From Cuscuta epithymum (lineage: Eukaryota > Streptophyta > Magnoliopsida > Solanales > Convolvulaceae), in the NCBI GenBank assembly GCA_945859915.1, contig CAMAPF010000316.1, positions 334,884 through 398,883 on the forward strand: a DNA stretch of 64,000 bases, read 5' to 3'. Position 1 is the first letter of the stretch. Each line of letters opens with the position of its first letter. Below the pieces are notes generated by a model. It ran no database searches. It worked only from the letters and a program-made list of their open reading frames with translations, and was not told the origin of the DNA. The translations under genes and the position numbers were made by a program. Shown piece after piece: positions 43,402 through 54,734 of the stretch.

Positions 43402-44835
43402 CTACTTATGTGTAAATATGTTTGTAGACATACCTAAATTTTATTATTATATATATTTATAATATAATGAAGGTAAGTGATTAGTTATCATATAATACAT
43501 ATGATCATTAAATGTGATAACTCAATCATTCATGTGTATATGTATTTTATACACACAAAAATACAATATTACTTCACATATTTATGCAAAAATATAGATA
43601 AAAATTCCATCGTTTATGTCTCCGACTAGTCCCCGCCTAGGCACCCGCCTAGCCGCCTAGGCGCTAGGCGATGGGCTAGCGCCCGACCAACGCCTAGCGC
43701 CTTTTAGAACATTGTATGTACTTTTAACTTTAATTACGAATATAAAGAAAGATAATTGCCAATTAAGATAAAAACAATATATGTTTGTATATATATTTAA
43801 ATTTGATTATTATTTAATATTTATAACATAATGCAGTTAAGTGATGGTTATCATATACTCCGTATTGTTGCATCACTGCATGTGACAATTTTATCATTCA
43901 TGCATATATGTTAATGTGTGTGTATATATATTTCATACACACAAACACGATACTACTGTTTCACTATGCACTACTTACCATATTTATGCAAATATAATGA
44001 TAAAATAGAATTTATATGTCTCCGACTAATCTCTGTCTAGTCGCCCGCCTAGACGCTAGATACTGGATTGGCGCCCGATGCCTTTTAGAACATTGGTAAG
44101 GTTTGAATAAAACACTCATATAGACGTGATTCGCAGAGTTAATCTAAGGTCTTGTTTGGTGATAATATTTTTCGCCCTATCACCCAAATTTTCACCAATC
44201 GCGTACCTTTTATTTTGCACGCTAGATTAATAATAAAAAAACATAAAGTTGAAGTTATTTTTCACACTGAATTAGATGAAAATATTGTAAATGACTATTT
44301 TAGCTATTTTTCTTATAATTATTCTTTTTTTATTTTATAAAATATATTATAATTATAATTTTTCCATATTTCAGCAGATCCAGACAATTCATCCAGAACT
44401 TCATTAATTTAAGCAAATTTAACCGATTCAACCAATTTTAGTGTTACTAAACAAGCTCTAAAATTTTCAAGTTAACTTGGCGATGTGATCACCAAGTTTC
44501 GATCAACTAGATGCAATATATATTTATGCATGAGAAAATAGTCCTAAATAAAAGTAAATTAATTCCTAAATTCAGATTAGGACTATGATATATTCACAAA
44601 TAGGATTATGATATTTATCTTATCAACATAGATAGAAGTAAAGTATACAGTATCTTCCTATTCTACCCTTGCTATAACTTAATAACAAAATCATTTTTTT
44701 ATTTATAATAAAAACATAAAAATAATAAAAATATTTTAATTTATATTATAATTTAAATTAAATAAAAATAAATAAAAAATAAAATTCTAAAAATTAAAAA
44801 AAATGAAAAAAAAAACATAAAACACAAAAAATATA
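43402..44835. other. Spacer with two GCCTAGGCG-type repeats
   Basis: No gene seen. About 43480-43715 and 43850-44095 are two copies of one repeat. Each has ATTCATG...ATTTTATACACACA-type sequence, TTTATGTCTCCGACTA, a GC-rich GCCCGCCTAG block and CCTTTTAGAACATTG. The first copy contains CGCCTAGGCGCTAGGCG. A third relative lies at 2715-2905. The rest is AT-rich. Confidence 0.6.
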
Positions 44836-45055
44836 CTCCCTCCGATTTCAAAAACAAGTTCCACATTTGACTTCACACATATTAAGAAAAGAAATTTGAC
44901 TTTACCGTAGAGTGCATTGTTTGGACACTGTTTGACACTGTTTGAAACTGTTTTGATGTAGATAATTTGCCAAATAAGGAAAAGTTTGAAAGTGAAACTT
45001 AATTTTGGAACTGTCCGAAAAGGAAAGGTGGAACTTGTTTTTGAATCGGAGAGAG
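44836..45055. mobile_element. Stowaway MITE
   Basis: CTCCCTCCGATTTCAAAAAC and TTTTTGAATCGGAGAGAG, flanked by TA at 44834-44835 and 45056-45057. 220 bp. The interior CACTGTTTGACACTG words are shared with 32505-32743 and 46572-46821. Confidence 0.85.
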
Positions 45056-45284
45056 TAAAAAAAATGTACTGATCGTTAAAATGTTTAGTAATTTTAGGCA
45101 TTTCACCAAAAAACAAAACTCCAATCATATTGCCCATTTTCTATCTAATTGAAAGCAATTATTTGTCAACTTTAGAATACAACTTTATACCACACACCAT
45201 CCACCCAAAAATTATTTGTTTACCAATACACAATTTAGTTTTGGTAATGTAAAGTATATGATTCGTGCATATATATAATAGAAA

Positions 45285-45799
<515 letters not shown>

Positions 45800-46200
45800 G
45801 GGAACACTTCCGGTAAGGTATACCTTACTGGAGTCTCCATGCGGCCTCCGCGTTTTGAGGGCCTTCCCGGTGGAATTTTTCAATGAATTTTTTTGAGCAT
45901 GTTCTTCATCAAGTCTAGTACATCCATACCAAATTTCAGCAAAACATTCAATCGGGAGGGCAGTCAAATGATTTTTGGAAGATAACTGCACCCTTTATAT
46001 ACATATAAAACGCAGTTATCTTCCAAAAATCGTTTGGCTGCCTTCCCGATTGAATTTTTTTGCTGAAATTTGGTATGGATGTACTAGACTTGATGACGAA
46101 CATGCTCAAAAAAATTCATCGAAAAATTCCACCGGGAAGGCCCTCAAAAAGTGGAGGCCGCACGGCGGCTCCGGTAAGGTATACCTTACCGGAAAGATTT

Positions 46201-46202
<2 letters not shown>
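45800..46202. mobile_element. Palindromic foldback element (family member 3) inside a TA microsatellite
   Basis: Outer ends GGGAACACTTCCGGTAAGG and its counterpart GGAAAGATTTCC carry a further palindrome, CCGGTAAGGTATACCTTACC, at both ends. The core GAGCATGTTCTTCATCAAG and CCATACCAAATTTCAGC is mirrored around about 46010. TA repeats flank both sides, so the target duplication is hidden in the microsatellite. Confidence 0.75.
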
Positions 46203-46275
<73 letters not shown>

Positions 46276-46332
46276 AAGTTTTTGAATTTATCGTAATCAA
46301 AAGTTTTTGAATATATCGTGTATATATATATC

Positions 46333-46412
<80 letters not shown>
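46203..46412. repeat. (TA)n microsatellites
   Basis: Two TA runs, about 46203-46272 and 46319-46412, separated by about 45 bp containing two AGTTTTTGAAT-TATCGT phrases. Confidence 0.95.
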
Positions 46413-46415
<3 letters not shown>

Positions 46416-46571
46416 GTATTATATTTAAAAAGATTTAGTGATCTGACATAATTTATCGTAATCAATCTGTTTTTGAATTTCTTTTGACAATTCCTATTAT
46501 AAGTAATATGAATAATTAACAAAGTTTTTTTCAAAAATATTGTTGAAATAAAATGTATTTACAAAAATATA

Positions 46572-46821
46572 CTCCCTCCGATTTTTATTAAACTTCACAC
46601 TTTGACTTCACACAAAATAATGAAAGAAATTTGACTTTACTGTAGAGTACACTGTTGAGGCACTGTTTGACACTGTTTGGCACTGTTGAGACACTGTTTG
46701 GCACTATTTGACACTGTTTTGATGTAGATTTCTTTGCCAAAAAAGGAAATAAGGAAGTGTGAAGTTTATTTTAGACCGTCCCAAAAAGGAAAGTGTGAAG
46801 TTTAATAAAAACCGGAGGGAG
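46572..46821. mobile_element. Stowaway MITE
   Basis: CTCCCTCCGATTTTTATTAA and TTAATAAAAACCGGAGGGAG, flanked by TA at 46570-46571 and 46822-46823. 250 bp. The interior has five CACTGTTTGRCACTG-like words. Confidence 0.9.
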
Positions 46822-46857
46822 TATATGAGTAATAACTAATACTCGTATATTATATTA

Positions 46858-47089
46858 GGGAAAGTTCCTCAAATGGGACCAAAAACGTTTGTAAATTCCA
46901 AAATAAGACTGTCATGTTTTTATTCACAAAATAGGAGTAATTACTGTCAAGTTTGGAAAATACTGTCATGTTTAAAGTCTGATACTGACAAAACATGACA
47001 TTAATTAGTCCCATTTTGGGAATTAAAAACATGACAGTCCCATTTTGGAATTTACAAACGTTTTTAGTCCTATTTAGGGTAAATTCTCA
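46858..47089. mobile_element. Mutator-like MITE, 8-bp target duplication
   Basis: Inverted ends GGGAAAGTTCCTCAAATGGG and the right complement TGAGAATTTACCCTAAATAG, then CAAAAACGTTTGTAAATTCC mirrored on both sides. TTATATTA at 46850-46857 is repeated at 47090-47097. The end words (AATAGGACTAAAA, TGTCATG) resemble the larger element at 13151-14400. Confidence 0.7.
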
Positions 47090-47145
47090 TTATATTATCA
47101 TCGTCACTTAAGTGCAAAAGATGAATATAATTAATTAGTATGATT

Positions 47146-47180
47146 AAGTTATTATTATAGTCACTAAACAATCATGAGTG
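47146..47180. repeat. Left arm of a 35-nt inverted repeat around a foldback element
   Basis: AAGTTATTATTATAGTCACT and the next 15 nt recur inverted at about 47898-47932 (AGTGACTATAATAATAACTT), just left of copia element 2. Duplication copy 1 has a similar single segment near 15705-15735, so one of the arms is probably the extra copy. Confidence 0.65.
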
Positions 47181-47354
47181 TTCTATTTTTGTGTTTGATT
47201 TGTCTCCTATGGCTAAGAGAGTAGATCTCTATTCAAGTACATGCCGCAGGGGTTTGACAAGCGTGTTCTCGACACATAAAAGCTCATGTACATTTGCATT
47301 AATGCATTATAAATACACACTTGCTGATTTATTTATTTACCAAGCTAGAAGAAA

Positions 47355-47801
47355 GGCTAAAAGGTCAAACAGACCCTCGAACTAACTTAAAAAGCGTGAA
47401 TCACCCCTTATATAGGGGCTTTGTCCAGCCGTCGTCATTTGGGGCGGTTCCTGGTGGAATTTTTTGATTAATTTTTTTGAGCATCTTCTTCATTAAGTCT
47501 AGTTTACCCATATCGAATTTCAGAAAAATTCAATCGGGAAGACAGTCAAATGATTTTCTGAAATGTATTGCGCTGTTTAACTGCACAGTTATCTTCAAAA
47601 ATTCATTTGAGTGCCTTCCCGATTGAATTTTTAGCTGAAATTTGATATGAGTAAACTAGACTTAATGAATAAGATTCTCAAAAAAATCATCAAAAACTTC
47701 CACCGGAAACTGTTCGAAATGGCGACGACCAGACAGAATCTCCAATATAAGGGGTGATGTGCACTGTTTAAGTTACTTGGAGGGCCTATCACCCTTTAGC
47801 T
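47355..47801. mobile_element. Palindromic foldback element (family member 4), 9-bp target duplication
   Basis: TAGAAGAAA at 47346-47354 is repeated at 47802-47810. Ends are GGCTAAAAGGTCAAACAGAC and the mirrored ...GGGCCTATCACCCTTTAGCT. The core GAGCATCTTCTTCATTAAG and ATCGGGAAGACAGTC is mirrored around about 47570. 447 bp, noncoding. Confidence 0.85.
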
Positions 47802-47897
47802 TAGAAGAAAAGCCAATGGATGAGACTGATTTTTAAATCCAAAATGTGATGGTGTAAGCGTAAATATGAACGAATTTTCAATGACATGCATATTTAT

Positions 47898-47932
47898 GAC
47901 TAATGAGTGTTTAGTGACTATAATAATAACTT
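47898..47932. repeat. Right arm of the 35-nt inverted repeat
   Basis: Inverted partner of 47146-47180. It ends about 18 bp before the truncated left end of copia element 2. Confidence 0.65.
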
Positions 47933-47949
47933 GAACTTGAATATGACAG

Positions 47950-50900
47950 ATGGAAGCGCACCCATATTTGAATCAAAATGGGAGTAGAGGCGGCCGCGGC
48001 AGAACAGGTCGCGGCAGGGGCCGCGGGCCTAACCAATCCGGCCAGCAACCCTACGGCCATGATCAGCAATATCTGGGACATGGGCAGCAGGTGTTCGGCC
48101 AGGGACAGCAGCAGCAACATGGCTTCGGTCCACAGCCTGGAGCGCAGCAACACCTGAGATCTCCAAATGTAGATGGTATACGTAATTCTGTTTTGTCCAC
48201 TTTAAATACTAATGCTTTATCATTTTGTGGTACTAATGTCAAGTCTGCAGGCTCTCCATCTACTGAGGGAATTCTTGGGGCAATTCCTCCACCCGTTGTG
48301 TGTCAAATTTGTTTCTCTGCAGGTCACTCTGCAATCCATTGTCCGTCTCGTTTTTCTCCACCCACTGCACCTGTTCTTCTCACCGGTCAAGCTAATGAAG
48401 CGCTGTGGTATCCAGATACTGGTGCCTCTGCTCATATGACTTCATCTGAAGGTATTTTGACAAATAAATCTACTTATTCTGGTCCAACTATTGTCAGTGT
48501 TGCTAATGGTGCTCAACTTCCCATTAAACATGTTGGTGATATTTCTTTAAATTCCTCTGGCCGCCCACTGCTATTGAAATCTGTTTATCATGTACCTCAT
48601 ATTAAATTCAATTTAATTTCAATACAAAAATTGTGTGCTGATAACAACTGTGTTGCCATTTTTGACAAAAATTCTTTTTTTGTTAAGGACAAAATTTCGG
48701 GGGCGGTTCTTCTTCGGGCAACAACTAATGGCCATCTCTATCCTCTCCGCCTGAGTCCACCATCTAGTTTAGCCTTATCTTCAGTTCTGACCACTGGCCC
48801 TGTGTGGCATCGTAGATTAGGTCATTGTGGTGAAAATATTTTACGTATTTTAAGTGGTCAAAAACGCATATGTAATAGTTCTAGTTTTTCTCATGATTGT
48901 ATTTCTTGCCGGTTAGGCAAATCCCAACGATTACCTTTTTCAGATGCTATTCATACCTCTTCTTATCCATTGCAATTAATTCATTCTGATGTGTGGCAGT
49001 CTCCTGTTCTCTCAAATTTGGGGTTTAAATACTATGTCTGCTTTATTGATGATTTTTCTCGTTTTACGTGGATTTATCCATTGCGCACAAAAAATGAAGT
49101 TTTGGACTACTTTAAAATTTTTAAATCTTTAGTTGAAAATCTTTTTGACTCTAGAATTAAAATTTTTCAAAGTGATGGAGGGGGTGAATTTGTTAATTCT
49201 AATATGCAGCATTTTTTTGATACTCATGGAATTTATTTTCAAAAATCATGCCCTTACACTCCTCAACAAAATGGGCTTGCTGAGCGTAAACATCGACATC
49301 TACTTGAACTTACTCGGACCATGCTTATTGAAGCATCTCTTCCTAGTAATTTTTGGGTCGATGCGCTGTTCACAGCTGTATATATTATTAACCGATTACC
49401 CACTCCAACACTGTCTGGTCTCTCCCCTTATGAAAAACTTTTTCAAAAATCTCCTGATTATTCTCTTTTACGTGTCTTTGGTTGTGCATGCTTCCCAAAT
49501 ATTTCTGCCACTTCCGCAAATAAACTTTCTCCCCGATCTATTCAATGTGTTTTTCTGGGTTATGCATCTGGGTATAAAGGTTATCGTTGTCTTGATCCTA
49601 AGACCGGCAAGGTTTACATAAGTCGACATGTGCGTTTTTGTGAAAACATTTTTCCATACACCATTTTGACCTCTACCATGCATGATACATCTTCTCCTTC
49701 CCACACTTCCCTCCATTTTTCCTCTTGGATTCATCCAACTTCACAACCCACAATCCAAACCCAGCCTTCGATTTTTCCAACTCCGAATCAGCCCCATAAC
49801 CCCATCCAGCCCCTTCACTCTAGCCAAACACACTGCCCGCCCAGCCCAGCTACACTGACCAGTCCGTCCAGCCCAACTATTCTGACCAGCCCGCCCACAA
49901 CGACCCAACCACCTACACTGGACAGAACCCAGCCCGTCTCCTCCTCGGCTGAATCCAGTCCACTAACCAGCCCACTATCAGACCCCAGTCCATCTTATCC
50001 ACTCAGCCCACCCCTCACCACATCTACGGCCTCAGCCACCAATCCAGAAACCGAGCCCGACCAGCACACTTCACCCCCTGTTAATGTCCACCCGATGCAA
50101 ACTCGGGCAAAATCTGGAATTTTTAAACCCAAGACTATTTTTAATTTAAACACAGTTGCTCTGTCAGCAGATCCTACTTGTTTTTCTGAGGCAAATAAAC
50201 AATTGATATGGCGTAAGGCTATGGCTGAGGAATTTAATGCACTCATTGCTAATCACACTTGGGATTTGGTACCGTTTGATAATTCTAAAAATATTGTTGG
50301 ATCTAAGTGGATTTATAAGACAAAATTTCTTTCTGATGGGTCTATTGAGCGCCACAAAGCACGATTAGTTGCTCAGGGTTTTAATCAGCAGGCTGGTGTA
50401 GATTTTTCTGAAACTTTTAGTCCTGTTATTAAACCCACCACTGTTCGTACTGTTCTCACTTTAGCTATTTCATTCGGGTGGGTTATGCGTCAGCTTGATG
50501 TTAAAAATGCTTTCCTTCATGGTCATCTCACTGAAGAAGTTTATATGCGTCAGCCGCGGGGTTTTATTCATCCTCAGTATCCTCATCATTTATGTCGTCT
50601 GCGCAAGGCTATTTATGGCCTTAAGCAGGCCCCGCGGGCATGGTTTCATAGGTTCAGTAGTTTCCTACTTTCTCATAATTTTTTATGTAGTAAGTCGGAT
50701 AACTCTCTATTCATTTACCGCCAGGGCACTTCGATTATTTATTTGTTACTATATGTGGATGACATTATTATTACTGGCAATTCCTCGTCTGTTGTCACTC
50801 AGTTCATTCATCTTATTGCTCACCATTTTTCCATGAAAGACTTGGGTGATCTTCACTATTTTCTTGGCATTCAGGCCATTCGTAATCCTAAAGGTTTGTT

Positions 50901-51717
50901 TCTCTCCCAGCATAAATATGTCTCTGATCTTTTATCTCGTTTTCATTTACACACTGTCAAGTCAGTTCGCACTCCCCTTGCGTCTCGTACTTCCTTATCT
51001 CTCACTGATGGCGAGCTCCTTGCAGATGCAACTGAGTATCGCAGTATGGTAGGTGCATTACAGTATTTAACTTTGACAAGACCTGATATTACTTATGCTG
51101 TGCATTTGGTTTCTCAATTTATGCATGCCCCACGTACCACTCATCTTTTTGCTGTCAAGAGGATTTTTAGATATTTGCAGGGTACCATTGATCATGGTCT
51201 CTGGCTTCAGCCTACACCTAAGGCAACCTGCATTGTGGCATATTCAGACGCAGATTGGGCCGGATGTCCCGATACCTCTCGGTCCACCACCGGCTACGCA
51301 GTCTTTCTTGGGCCAAATCTTGTATCTTGGAAGTCAAAGAAGCAAGCTACTGTTTCCAAATCCTCTACAGAAGCAGAGTATCGAGCCATCGCCTACACAG
51401 TGCAAGACACAATACACATTCGGTCCATTTTATTCGAGCTTGGTTTTCCAGTCACAACACCGGTACGTTTGTTTTGTGACAATATCTCTGCTTCCTACTT
51501 GACAGCCAATCCTGTTCAGCATGCTCGGAGTAAGCACATCCAGATCGATTATCACTTTGTTCGTGAACGTGTGGCTCATGGTGATCTTGTTGTTAAATAT
51601 GTTCCTACCAGTCTACAGTTAGCAGATATATTTACTAAAAGTCTCTCTAGTCAGCAATTTCATTTTTTAAAAGACAACATGCGCGTTGTATCTCCCGCAC
51701 AGTTTGAGGGGGTGTAA
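47950..51717 (+). CDS. Copia element 2 gag(C-terminal)-pol polyprotein, 1255 codons open
   Basis: A long uninterrupted frame for most of a Ty1/copia polyprotein. In order: Gly/Arg/Gln-rich gag tail (1-75), CCHC knuckle (C118, C121, H126, C131), protease DTGAS (157-160, preceded by YP), pre-integrase WHRRLGHCG (about 286), integrase with D347, D409 and E445, a Pro/Ser-rich linker (575-715), RT with YVDD at 935-938, and RNase H (D1100, E1141, D1177), ending QFEGV. The ATG at 47950 is not the natural start: the N-terminal gag domain, primer site and 5' LTR are missing. All catalytic residues I can check are present, in contrast to element 1. It is a mobile-element gene, not a host gene. Confidence 0.9.
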   Translation: MEAHPYLNQNGSRGGRGRTGRGRGRGPNQSGQQPYGHDQQYLGHGQQVFGQGQQQQHGFGPQPGAQQHLRSPNVDGIRNSVLSTLNTNALSFCGTNVKSAGSPSTEGILGAIPPPVVCQICFSAGHSAIHCPSRFSPPTAPVLLTGQANEALWYPDTGASAHMTSSEGILTNKSTYSGPTIVSVANGAQLPIKHVGDISLNSSGRPLLLKSVYHVPHIKFNLISIQKLCADNNCVAIFDKNSFFVKDKISGAVLLRATTNGHLYPLRLSPPSSLALSSVLTTGPVWHRRLGHCGENILRILSGQKRICNSSSFSHDCISCRLGKSQRLPFSDAIHTSSYPLQLIHSDVWQSPVLSNLGFKYYVCFIDDFSRFTWIYPLRTKNEVLDYFKIFKSLVENLFDSRIKIFQSDGGGEFVNSNMQHFFDTHGIYFQKSCPYTPQQNGLAERKHRHLLELTRTMLIEASLPSNFWVDALFTAVYIINRLPTPTLSGLSPYEKLFQKSPDYSLLRVFGCACFPNISATSANKLSPRSIQCVFLGYASGYKGYRCLDPKTGKVYISRHVRFCENIFPYTILTSTMHDTSSPSHTSLHFSSWIHPTSQPTIQTQPSIFPTPNQPHNPIQPLHSSQTHCPPSPATLTSPSSPTILTSPPTTTQPPTLDRTQPVSSSAESSPLTSPLSDPSPSYPLSPPLTTSTASATNPETEPDQHTSPPVNVHPMQTRAKSGIFKPKTIFNLNTVALSADPTCFSEANKQLIWRKAMAEEFNALIANHTWDLVPFDNSKNIVGSKWIYKTKFLSDGSIERHKARLVAQGFNQQAGVDFSETFSPVIKPTTVRTVLTLAISFGWVMRQLDVKNAFLHGHLTEEVYMRQPRGFIHPQYPHHLCRLRKAIYGLKQAPRAWFHRFSSFLLSHNFLCSKSDNSLFIYRQGTSIIYLLLYVDDIIITGNSSSVVTQFIHLIAHHFSMKDLGDLHYFLGIQAIRNPKGLFLSQHKYVSDLLSRFHLHTVKSVRTPLASRTSLSLTDGELLADATEYRSMVGALQYLTLTRPDITYAVHLVSQFMHAPRTTHLFAVKRIFRYLQGTIDHGLWLQPTPKATCIVAYSDADWAGCPDTSRSTTGYAVFLGPNLVSWKSKKQATVSKSSTEAEYRAIAYTVQDTIHIRSILFELGFPVTTPVRLFCDNISASYLTANPVQHARSKHIQIDYHFVRERVAHGDLVVKYVPTSLQLADIFTKSLSSQQFHFLKDNMRVVSPAQFEGV

Positions 51718-51821
51718 TAGCCTAATATTAAATTAGGAATCCTTTGTATCTTTGGAAACTTTTATTAGTATAAATATATCTGCCAGGTACCCTATTGGGT
51801 AACCTTTCCCATTATTTCACA
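51713..51821 (+). repeat. 3' LTR of copia element 2
   Basis: TGTAATAGCCTAATATTAAA to CATTATTTCACA, 109 bp with TG...CA ends, right after the polypurine GAGGGGG. It overlaps the last codon and stop of the polyprotein. It is related to the 130-bp LTR of element 1. Confidence 0.8.
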
Positions 51822-52032
51822 ATTATTAGAGAAATCCAATGATAGTTTAGTGAATGTATAACATTCGCTGGATTGATCTGAACTGAATTAAGTGACCTAT
51901 ACTTCGTTCTCATTTGGATGTAGTCAACACAATGTTGGTCAACCACGCTAAATTTGTGTATCTTTTTTTACATTTTTATATTTTGGTTTTCTTTTATCGT
52001 TCTTGATAATCCGTTCATACTATTAATTTTAG
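51822..52032. other. AT-rich spacer
   Basis: No gene or bounded element seen. Confidence 0.5.
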
Positions 52033-52228
52033 AAAAAACTGTCAAATAGGTCCTCGAACTTTCATAAAAATGTCAATTAAGTACTTCTATAGGAGGTTCT
52101 GTCCGGCCATCGCGATTTGGGGCAGTTCCCGGTGGAATTTTTTGATAATTTTTTTTTAACATTTTATTCACCAAACCTAGTTTACTCACACCAAATTTCA
52201 GCTAAAAATTCAATTGGGAACACATTCA
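52033..52228. mobile_element. Half of a palindromic foldback element
   Basis: AAAACTGTCAAATAGGTCCT, GTCCGGCCATCGCGATTTGG and ACACCAAATTTCAGCTAAAA closely match the left arm of 53003-53444. The right arm is absent. Confidence 0.75.
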
Positions 52229-53002
52229 AGCAACAAAAATTGTGTGTATAGGTCCGTCGTCGATAATCCATACCATTAATTACATACGGAGTATGTGTTA
52301 GGTAATAAGTCCTCTATTCTAGCATCTTTCACTCGCTTTTGGGAATTTACACTTGTACGTTCTTTTACTCCTTTACAAATTATTTGTATTCCTCTTTAGT
52401 CCTTATAATAAAATTGATTACGAGTTTGAGCTTATTTGCCTTGAAAGTATAAAAGACTTTGTGCTGAGTATATACTTCGTATGTTCAATCTCATGGGAGC
52501 AAATAATTGGGTTGTTTTGTTGTGATATCAATTGATATCATCATAAACATGCAGCCAAATTTACTCTCCCCACATCCATCATTTTCGGTGTGAACGAAAA
52601 TGAAGAGGAATTTGAGCATTCACTTTTTACGTACCTTTTTAAATTATTGAAACAAACAAGACAAACTTTTAACGAAATCCTCCTGTCCCCCGGTCCGTTC
52701 CGATCTCTTGAGTTAAGTTCCCATTTACCACTTTTCTTTTTGTTTGTAATATTCTTTTTTTAAGTTCCCATTTACCACTTTTCTTTTTTGTTTGTAATAT
52801 ATTCATATATTCTCATTTTTAAATCTTCTTATCATATACTCAATAATTTAGAAAATAATACACTATTACGATTACTTTTTTTGGATTTATCCTTCATTCC
52901 AACACACTATTTCATTATCTTCCCATTATATCCTCAATAATTTATATCTCATATCAATATTCTTAATCTCACATACTTTCAAATTGGAAGATATAAATGT
53001 TA
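52229..53002. other. Spacer with duplication-derived blocks and a 47-bp tandem repeat
   Basis: 52350-52440 and 52540-52740 align with 12540-12610 and 15240-15530. 52714-52760 is repeated at 52761-52807 (TAAGTTCCCATTTACCACTT). Copy 1 has a single unit near 15475, so this repeat arose after the duplication. No gene. Confidence 0.6.
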
Positions 53003-53444
53003 GGGAAAACTGTCAAATAGGTCCTCGAACTTTCATAAAAAAGTCAATTAAGTCCTTCTATAGGAGACTTTGTCCGGTCTTCGCGATTTGGGGCGGTTCC
53101 CGGTGGAATTTTTTGATGAAATTTTTTGAGCATCTTATTTATCAAGTCTAGTTTACTCATACCAAATTTCAGCTAAAAATTTAATTGGGAGCGCATTCAA
53201 ATTAATTCGAGAGCGCAAAAATGCGCAGTTATCTTCAAGAATTAATTTGAATGTGTTCCGGATTGAATTTTTAGCTGAAATTTGGTATGAATAAACTAGA
53301 CTTGGTGAATAAGATGCTCAAAAATTTTCATCAAAAAATTCCACCGGGAACTGCCCCAAATCGCGACGGCCGGACAGAACCTCCTATAGAAGGATTTAAT
53401 TGACCTTTTTATGAAAGTTCGAAGACCTATTTGACAGTTTTCCC
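53003..53444. mobile_element. Palindromic foldback element (family member 5), 9-bp target duplication
   Basis: TAAATGTTA at 52994-53002 is repeated at 53445-53453. Ends GGGAAAACTGTCAAATAGGT and ACCTATTTGACAGTTTTCCC are perfect over 20 bp. The core GAGCATCTTATTTATCAAG and CATACCAAATTTCAGCTAAA is mirrored around about 53225. The long near-perfect arms suggest a fairly recent insertion. Confidence 0.9.
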
Positions 53445-53453
53445 TAAATGTTA

Positions 53454-53812
53454 CTATAAATTAAACAACTAGGTATAAATATAAATTGTTGGGGCACAAA
53501 GATTGACAAATTGGAAATCGTATATTCTACATTATTATTGTATTTTTGGCATCCTTCTCATTTCTCTGATCACTCTCCTACACATGTGCATTAAAAGATT
53601 TATTAACATGCAAGATTGTTCCAAAAGATTGAATCCCCAATTTTATTAAGACTCAGGGTTTCTCCTAAAATTGTTGGAACTTCAACAAATTTCAAGGGTC
53701 CCTGACGCCCGACCTGACAAGGGCACATACACTTGTTGTAAATCAAGGTGACTCAACGGAGCCCGCATAAATGCTAGGGTAGTGCCCGTTGCACATAAGG
53801 AGTCCCTCTAAT
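53454..53812. other. Spacer
   Basis: No gene seen. About 53690-53810 is GC-richer (GGGTCCCTGACGCCCGACC) with no recognised homology. Confidence 0.4.
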
Positions 53813-54734
53813 CAGGCCCGGCCATATGCAAGTGCAAGTGGTGCTGTTGCACAGGGCCCCATTTAAGGAAGGGTACCAAAATTTAATCTATTTATTTAAC
53901 CTAGCTATTAGAGAAAAAAATCAACATTTACGAGACTTTATAAACGGTATTGACTCTTAAGAAGTCGGAAGAACGAACTTGAGTTACGACATCCTCGATT
54001 GAATTGATGACTCTTCGAAAGAATGAATTTCTCAAACAATTTCTTCCATATTTAAGACTTTCTGGAATCTCTTCTTGAGATCACTTCTATTTTTTTCTCT
54101 CATTGGTCCGTCTCTTTTGTCAAATATTTAAGCCTATGAAGCTCTAGCCCTCTGCTCTCCACTTCACTCCCTACGATGATTTTTTTTGGCGTATGCAAAG
54201 TAATTTTTTGATTGTTTACAGACTTAGATATTCAATTAGTAATTTGATTTTAGTTCTAGGATCCCTTCCAAGTTTTTAAATAAATTCACCTTATACTCTT
54301 TTCTGGATGATACTCCGTACTTCTTTTTGTTGGGAAAATAGAAGTAGTTTTTAATTTAATTTTTTCTAAGTGCATTCTTAAGTATGTATCTTTAATATTA
54401 TGGCTACATGTGTTGTGTAGTTTAAGTGCCAACTTATAGCGTCCATTAAGCAAATTGAAAAGTTCGTGGTTGAGCATTGTTGTGCTTATCTTTTATGTTT
54501 TTCATTTATCTATTTTAATATTCCTCATACCATTAAAAAATACTCCGTATCACTAAGTGTATGAAAGATATACGAAGTAACAAGGATTAATAATATAGCA
54601 AAGTAAGCTCATGATAAGATTTACTCCGTATTTTGATATGGATGAGCCACAAATTTTTGTAACTGTTTTAATATATTTTGGAGCCTCTTATTTTTATTTT
54701 GAACAGGGCCCTTAACAAGCCCGGCCCGGCCCTG
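53813..54734. mobile_element. Non-autonomous hAT element, 8-bp target duplication
   Basis: CAGGCCCGGCC at the left and GGCCCGGCCCTG at the right are imperfect inverted ends. CCTCTAAT at 53805-53812 is repeated at 54735-54742. 922 bp with GCACAGGGCCCC and GAACAGGGCCC subterminal words. No transposase frame. Confidence 0.85.

Noticed and set aside
47950..51717. A large host gene of 1255 codons
   Set aside because: Domain order knuckle-protease-integrase-RT-RNase H and the adjoining LTR show it is a copia polyprotein.
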